A stretch of 17,371 nucleotides of DNA, taken from Bacillota bacterium. GTDB taxonomy: Bacteria; Bacillota; Clostridia; Oscillospirales; QAMX01. The notes under the pieces were generated by a model, which saw nothing but the letters and a program-made list of their open reading frames with translations, was not told where the DNA came from and made no database searches. Positions within the stretch are counted from its first letter, which is position 1, and each line of letters starts with the position of its first letter. Of the stretch, positions 14,413-17,371 are shown piece by piece. Both the position numbers and the translations under genes were made by a program. The stretch is from positions 1 through 17,371 of the forward strand of contig JAKPBM010000386.1 of the NCBI GenBank assembly GCA_029778935.1, written 5' to 3'.

Positions 14413-14444
14413 CCGTTTGTTTGGCTCTATCCTGCCACAAACGG
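14413..14444 (-). promoter_or_regulatory. Inverted repeat upstream of the XRE gene, possible operator
   Basis: CCGTTTG (14413-14419) and CAAACGG (14438-14444) are exact reverse complements with 18 bases between, starting 14 bases before the XRE start codon. The position suits autoregulation. No good -35/-10 pair was found to anchor it. Confidence 0.4.
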
Positions 14445-14485
14445 GTTTTCCTGTCTAACAAGCAGCGCTTGAATCCGTGCTTTGC

Positions 14486-14512
14486 GCCTGCTCAACTGTT
14501 CGTTGAGCAGGC
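14486..14512. repeat. Perfect 11-bp inverted repeat
   Basis: GCCTGCTCAAC (14486-14496) and GTTGAGCAGGC (14502-14512) are exact reverse complements around the loop TGTTC. No T-run follows on either strand, so it is not a standard terminator. It lies between the oxidoreductase terminator and the XRE gene. Confidence 0.6.
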
Positions 14513-14615
14513 ACTTCCGCCGGCATGGGTCGCACCAGGCGTCCCAGACCCGTTCATAGTCGCTTGGAAGCACAATTTTACGCAAATTGTCGCCGCGGCA
14601 ATTCCTGCCGGATGC

Positions 14616-14646
14616 AAAAAGCTCCGAGGCCAAACGGCCTCGGAGC
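14616..14646 (-). terminator. Terminator of the Gfo/Idh/MocA oxidoreductase gene
   Basis: On the minus strand GCTCCGAGGCC (14636-14646) pairs perfectly with GGCCTCGGAGC (14621-14631) around GTTT, followed by UUUUU. It begins 10 bases after the stop codon. Confidence 0.93.
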
Positions 14647-14656
14647 GCGAAAAGCC

Positions 14657-15736
14657 TTAGTCGAAGTACACGGCCTTGCCCGTCTTGGCGGACTCGTAAA
14701 TAGCCTCGATAATGCGGGAGACGACGGCCGCTTCCTCTGGTTTGACCAGCGGGTCGCAGTCGTTGTCAATGGCGTAAATCCACTGATGGGCTTCGTACTC
14801 CTTCTGGTCCATGTCGTTGCCCTTGAACAGGTCGCGGGTGTACTTGTTGGGGTGGATAATCTGCTCGTACAGATGGCCGTCAAGCTCGCCGTTGACGCGG
14901 ATATTGCCGTTTTCAAAGCTCAGGCCGGCTTTGTCGCCGACGATAACGGGCGTCAGGCCGCTGTCTTCCATGTTGATGGCCCAGGTGGCCTCAATCGTCA
15001 TGGCGCAGCCGTTTTTGAAGCGGACAAAGCCCATGGCCGAGTCTTCCACCTGATACTCCTCGGGCGTAAACAGGCGGGCGTTGTTGGAAACCGCCGCCTT
15101 GGCGCCCAGCTTCTGGTAGGAAACGCCCATAACGCTTTCCACTTCGTGGTTGCCGATGATGTACATAGCCGCGTCCAGCGCGTGGGTGCCGATGTCGATC
15201 ATGGGGCCGCCGCCCTGCTTTTCGTAGTCGAGGAACACGCCCCAGGTGGGGATGCCGCGGCGCCGCATGCATTTGGCGCGGACGTAGTAGATTTCGCCCA
15301 GATAGCCGTTTTTCACGAGATGGCGGGCCAGCTGGAACTCCTTCTGGCTGCGCATCTGATAGCCGATGGTGAGCTTTTTGCCCGTGCGCTTGGAGGTATC
15401 CACCATCAGCTTGGCCTGGGCATAGTTCAGCGCCATGGGCTTTTCGCACATAACGTGCTTTCCGGCTTCCATCGCCGCAACGGAGATTTCACAATGGCTG
15501 GAGTTGGGCGTACAGACGTGCACGATGTCGATGTCTTCCCGGGCCAGCAGTTCATGGTAGTCGGTGTACGTCTTGGCGTCGACGGAGCCGAACTTCTTCG
15601 CCGCCGCTTCGGCGCGTTCTAAAATCAGGTCGCAGAACGCCACCATCTCGACGTTGGGAACCGTGGCGAGCGCGGGCATGTGCTTGCCGTTTGCAATACC
15701 GCCGCAACCGATAATGCCTACGCGATGCTTATTCAT
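14657..15736 (-). CDS. Gfo/Idh/MocA family oxidoreductase
   Basis: The 359-residue protein has an N-terminal Rossmann fold (VGIIGCGGIANGKHMPAL, residues 6-23), then VCTPNSSHCE and the family EKP motif at 98-100 (K99). The C-terminal substrate domain carries GGGPMIDIGTHALD with D181 and H185, the usual catalytic pair. Members oxidise or reduce sugars, inositols and related compounds with NAD(P); the substrate is not visible. The ATG at 15736 has AGGAGAGG 6 bases upstream. A GTG 21 bases further upstream is in frame but would put the ribosome binding site inside the gene. It has its own promoter with an operator-like palindrome at the start point and a strong terminator, so it is monocistronic. 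Confidence 0.93.
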   Translation of the reverse strand: MNKHRVGIIGCGGIANGKHMPALATVPNVEMVAFCDLILERAEAAAKKFGSVDAKTYTDYHELLAREDIDIVHVCTPNSSHCEISVAAMEAGKHVMCEKPMALNYAQAKLMVDTSKRTGKKLTIGYQMRSQKEFQLARHLVKNGYLGEIYYVRAKCMRRRGIPTWGVFLDYEKQGGGPMIDIGTHALDAAMYIIGNHEVESVMGVSYQKLGAKAAVSNNARLFTPEEYQVEDSAMGFVRFKNGCAMTIEATWAINMEDSGLTPVIVGDKAGLSFENGNIRVNGELDGHLYEQIIHPNKYTRDLFKGNDMDQKEYEAHQWIYAIDNDCDPLVKPEEAAVVSRIIEAIYESAKTGKAVYFD

Positions 15737-15760
15737 ATCGATCCTCTCCTTATCCACTTA

Positions 15761-15776
15761 TCGGTATCTTTACCGA
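15761..15776 (-). promoter_or_regulatory. Inverted repeat in the oxidoreductase leader
   Basis: TCGGTA (15761-15766) and TACCGA (15771-15776) are exact reverse complements around TCTT, about 27 bases downstream of the predicted start point. It could be a second operator or an RNA hairpin. Confidence 0.35.
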
Positions 15777-15787
15777 AAGCTGTCCGC

Positions 15788-15801
15788 CTGTTTACAAACA
15801 G
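15788..15801 (-). promoter_or_regulatory. Operator-like palindrome at the oxidoreductase start point
   Basis: CTGTTTACAAACAG is a palindrome with two 6-base arms around AC. It covers about +2 to +15 from the predicted transcription start, a position where a bound repressor would block initiation. The regulator is not in the window as far as can be told. Confidence 0.55.
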
Positions 15802-15809
15802 CCCAGCCT

Positions 15810-15838
15810 ATTGTAGCACAAGCCCCTAACGGTTTCAA
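15810..15838 (-). promoter_or_regulatory. Promoter of the Gfo/Idh/MocA oxidoreductase gene
   Basis: On the minus strand TTGAAA (15833-15838) and TACAAT (15810-15815) are 17 bases apart; the start should be near 15803. Confidence 0.82.
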
Positions 15839-15853
15839 CCAGCTTTGGCAATT

Positions 15854-16216
15854 TTACCCTGCAAAGGAGCGGAACTGCACGGACAGGCCGTCGGGGTCGT
15901 AGACGTAGAAATACCGCGTACCGTCGCCGGGCTCGTAGATGTCCGAGGGGGCGAGGTTCTTTTCTTTGGCCAGGGCGTGGGTTTCGTCTAAAGTTTCGCA
16001 TTTAAAGCAGATAAACAGACCCTTTCCCTCAAAAGTCTGGCCGCCGGGGATATGCAGCAGCTCGATTTCCGTTTCCCCATCCTGGTTGTTTAAAAACGCA
16101 AGCTCCGCGTTGCCGGATGTAAAGCGGCGGGACACGGAGAGCTTTGCCATTTCCGTGTAGAAGGCGACGGACGCGTCCAGGTTTTTGACGCGAAGGGTCA
16201 GGTGTTTGAAAAACAT
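15854..16216 (-). CDS. VOC (glyoxalase/bleomycin resistance fold) family protein
   Basis: The 120-residue protein is one full vicinal-oxygen-chelate module: KHLTLRVKNLDASVAFYTE at the N-terminus, TEIELLHIPGG in the middle and YFYVYDPDGLSVQFRS at the end. Of the four glyoxalase I metal ligands, H5 and E52 are present, but the third position reads F68 in GLFICF and the fourth is Q114 in VQF. A true glyoxalase I activity is therefore unlikely; another lyase or dioxygenase-like role or a binding protein is possible. GGAGGAG lies before ATG 16216. It has its own promoter. The next gene on the strand starts 117 bases on with a separate promoter. Confidence 0.9.
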   Translation of the reverse strand: MFFKHLTLRVKNLDASVAFYTEMAKLSVSRRFTSGNAELAFLNNQDGETEIELLHIPGGQTFEGKGLFICFKCETLDETHALAKEKNLAPSDIYEPGDGTRYFYVYDPDGLSVQFRSFAG

Positions 16217-16251
16217 AAGCTCCTCCTTTGATAACTCCAGATTTTGCCCCT

Positions 16252-16280
16252 ATTATACCACAAAACGCCGCTCTTGTCCG
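16252..16280 (-). promoter_or_regulatory. Promoter of the VOC protein gene
   Basis: On the minus strand a perfect TATAAT (16252-16257) lies 17 bases from CGGACA (16275-16280; four of six consensus bases). The start is about 30 bases before the ATG. Confidence 0.7.
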
Positions 16281-16673
16281 AGGCTTAGGACGTAAGTATG
16301 CGGCTTTTGGACGTGCGTTTGCTTGCGTGAAACTCGCGCATCAGTTTTTACGGCTAGGCACATCCTTCCTCCTTGCGTAACGCGGCAGGAAACGGCCCGA
16401 ACGCCAGCCGGGATGGCATCGCCTGTTGGGCTTTGGGGCACGGTATCGGCAATGGTCGCCGGAACCTTGGCCGTTGAGTGTACACAAAAACCGGGAACAC
16501 TACGGCTTGCTTTCGCTACGCGAAAATTTCGGGCGCAAAATATCTGCGTTCTGTGGCAACCAGTTATGTAAACGCCTGTTTTTTAATGCCGCCGGCCGTT
16601 TTGAAACCTTGCCTGCATAAATCCGGCGCAGTTGCAGACACTATCCTTGAGTTTACTAGCAAAGGGTGAAAGT
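16281..16673. other. Non-coding gap between the divergent VOC and membrane-protein genes
   Basis: No recognisable protein or RNA was found. There is one small perfect hairpin TTTCGC-TAC-GCGAAA around 16510-16525. I could not identify a convincing promoter for the membrane-protein gene at 16674. Confidence 0.5.
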
Positions 16674-17036
16674 ATGCAGAAAAAGAGCAAACTGTTATTG
16701 GCTTCGGCGGTGCTGGGGTCGATTTACCTCATATACATTGTCTACTACTTTGTAAGTAAAGTGCTGAACGCCTCCGACGCGGCGGAAGCCGTCGGGTCCG
16801 GCCTGGCCACGGCTTTGGTGGCGCCCCACATGTTCGTGCTGTTTCTGGCCGTCATCTTCAACTGGATCGGCTGGGCCGCCAGCGCCACCTGGAGCGCTTT
16901 GACCGGCGCCATCCTCTATTGCGTCTCCGCCTTCCTGTTTATTCTGTACACGCCGTTTCTGGTGCTGCAGATTATTTTCTCCTTTATGGGCTTTGCCAGG
17001 CTCAGAAAGCAGAAAAGGTTCAAACCGGAGGTCTAG
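16674..17036 (+). CDS. Small multi-pass membrane protein, first of a tandem pair
   Basis: The 120-residue protein has hydrophobic segments near 7-29, 45-66 and 72-105 (the last possibly two), joined by short loops, and a basic tail RLRKQKRFK. NASDAAEAV lies between the first two segments. I do not recognise a named family; similar short proteins of unknown function occur in Bacillota. The ATG at 16674 is preceded by AAAGGGTG; an in-frame TTG at 16632 has no better site and adds a non-membrane leader. A terminator at 17068-17100 ends the transcript. The next gene encodes a clear paralog. Confidence 0.8.
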   Translation: MQKKSKLLLASAVLGSIYLIYIVYYFVSKVLNASDAAEAVGSGLATALVAPHMFVLFLAVIFNWIGWAASATWSALTGAILYCVSAFLFILYTPFLVLQIIFSFMGFARLRKQKRFKPEV

Positions 17037-17067
17037 AAAGGCTTTCCGCCTTGTTTTCCTATTGCCG

Positions 17068-17100
17068 ACAGCCGCCCAACTTCGGGCGGCTGTTTCTGTT
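17068..17100 (+). terminator. Terminator after the first small membrane-protein gene
   Basis: ACAGCCGCCC (17068-17077) pairs with GGGCGGCTGT (17084-17093) around AACTTC, followed by TTCTGTT. The U-tract is short but the stem is perfect. Confidence 0.82.
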
Positions 17101-17184
17101 ATACAGCGGGGACGGTATCGGTGCAGTAGGCTGCGCACAGGAACTAGAAATAAGGGCACAAAATTCTGTAAAGTACGACATAAT

Positions 17185-17214
17185 TCGACAAAACGCACCG
17201 TTTGTTTGTGATAT
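17185..17214 (+). promoter_or_regulatory. Possible promoter of the second small membrane-protein gene
   Basis: TCGACA (17185-17190) and TGATAT (17209-17214) are 18 bases apart, in an AT-rich stretch between the terminator and the next start. The -10 box is weak. Confidence 0.35.
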
Positions 17215-17248
17215 TTTTAAGTCAAATGTGTAAAGGAGAGGGTGAAAT

Positions 17249-17371
17249 ATGAAAGCAAAAAAGAACGGTCTGCTGCTGGCATCCGCTATCATCGGCACTT
17301 TGTACCTTGTCTACATCGTGTACTACTTCTTAACCACCGTGGCGAACGCCAGCGATGCCATTGAGGCCATC
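17249..17371 (+). CDS. Small membrane protein, second paralog of a tandem pair (3' end outside window)
   Basis: Forty-one residues are visible and the frame runs off the right edge. LLLASAIIGTLYLVYIVYYF and NASDAIEAI align without gaps after the first residues with the preceding gene product (LLLASAVLGSIYLIYIVYYF, NASDAAEAV); by eye roughly two thirds of positions are identical. AAAGGAGAGGGTG lies just before ATG 17249. The pair arose by tandem duplication, but each copy seems to have its own transcription unit because a terminator lies between them. Confidence 0.82.
   Translation, partial: MKAKKNGLLLASAIIGTLYLVYIVYYFLTTVANASDAIEAI

Noticed and set aside
14427..14633. Minus-strand frame of 68 residues (with WDAWCDPCRRKCLL) before the XRE gene
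   Set aside because: Cys- and Arg-rich and odd, but it has no convincing ribosome binding site, starts inside the oxidoreductase terminator region and ends overlapping the XRE leader. It could be a gene remnant; I cannot support it.

Overview
The window looks like a chromosomal piece of a GC-rich, low-oxygen member of the Bacillota, probably a clostridial or negativicute-like anaerobe. The grounds are a complete serine T-box riboswitch in front of serS, strong GGAGG-type ribosome binding sites, TTGACA/TATAAT-type promoters with 17-base spacers, U-tract hairpin terminators, a GapN-type glyceraldehyde-3-phosphate dehydrogenase, a bacteriohemerythrin and an HD-GYP protein. The species cannot be fixed from the sequence alone. 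No transposase, integrase, phage gene or CRISPR array is visible.

Layout. 1-454 is the end of a CoA-disulfide-reductase-like flavoprotein carrying a rhodanese domain. 455-1130 is non-coding, with an 18-bp degenerate tandem repeat and a terminator. An HD-GYP protein (minus, 1131-2390) diverges from a three-gene ABC-2 export operon (plus, 2490-5069). The ATPase gene of that operon has a -1 frame break exactly in its Walker A motif. serS (minus, 5066-6346) converges on the operon with overlapping stop codons and is preceded by a T-box leader and promoter. tRNA-Arg(ACG), with its own promoter, follows at 6842-6918. Next is a gene for an unusual protein that joins an HExxH metallopeptidase domain to a C-terminal ComEA-like helix-hairpin-helix (7056-8453).

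From 8454 to 9023 is repeat-bearing non-coding DNA. Minus-strand genes follow: a hemerythrin with one iron ligand replaced (9068-9466), then gapN and an ACT-domain protein as a two-gene operon (11479 down to 9623). A long GC-rich gap with a 34-bp repeat (11480-12330) leads to a YdhF-type aldo/keto reductase and, upstream of it, an XRE regulator with about ten 27-28-residue PFL repeats. A Gfo/Idh/MocA oxidoreductase and a VOC-fold protein come next, each with its own promoter. The window ends in two tandem paralogous small membrane proteins on the plus strand, the second cut by the window edge.

Taken together this is mostly housekeeping and redox/central metabolism: translation (serS, tRNA-Arg), NADPH supply (GapN), NAD(P)H-linked oxidoreductases, thiol/sulfane chemistry and oxygen or iron handling (hemerythrin). 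The most unusual items are the metallopeptidase-HhH fusion, the repeat-bearing XRE regulator, the frame break on a GGGAAAA heptamer in the ABC ATPase, and the different degenerate tandem repeats in the three longest gaps.
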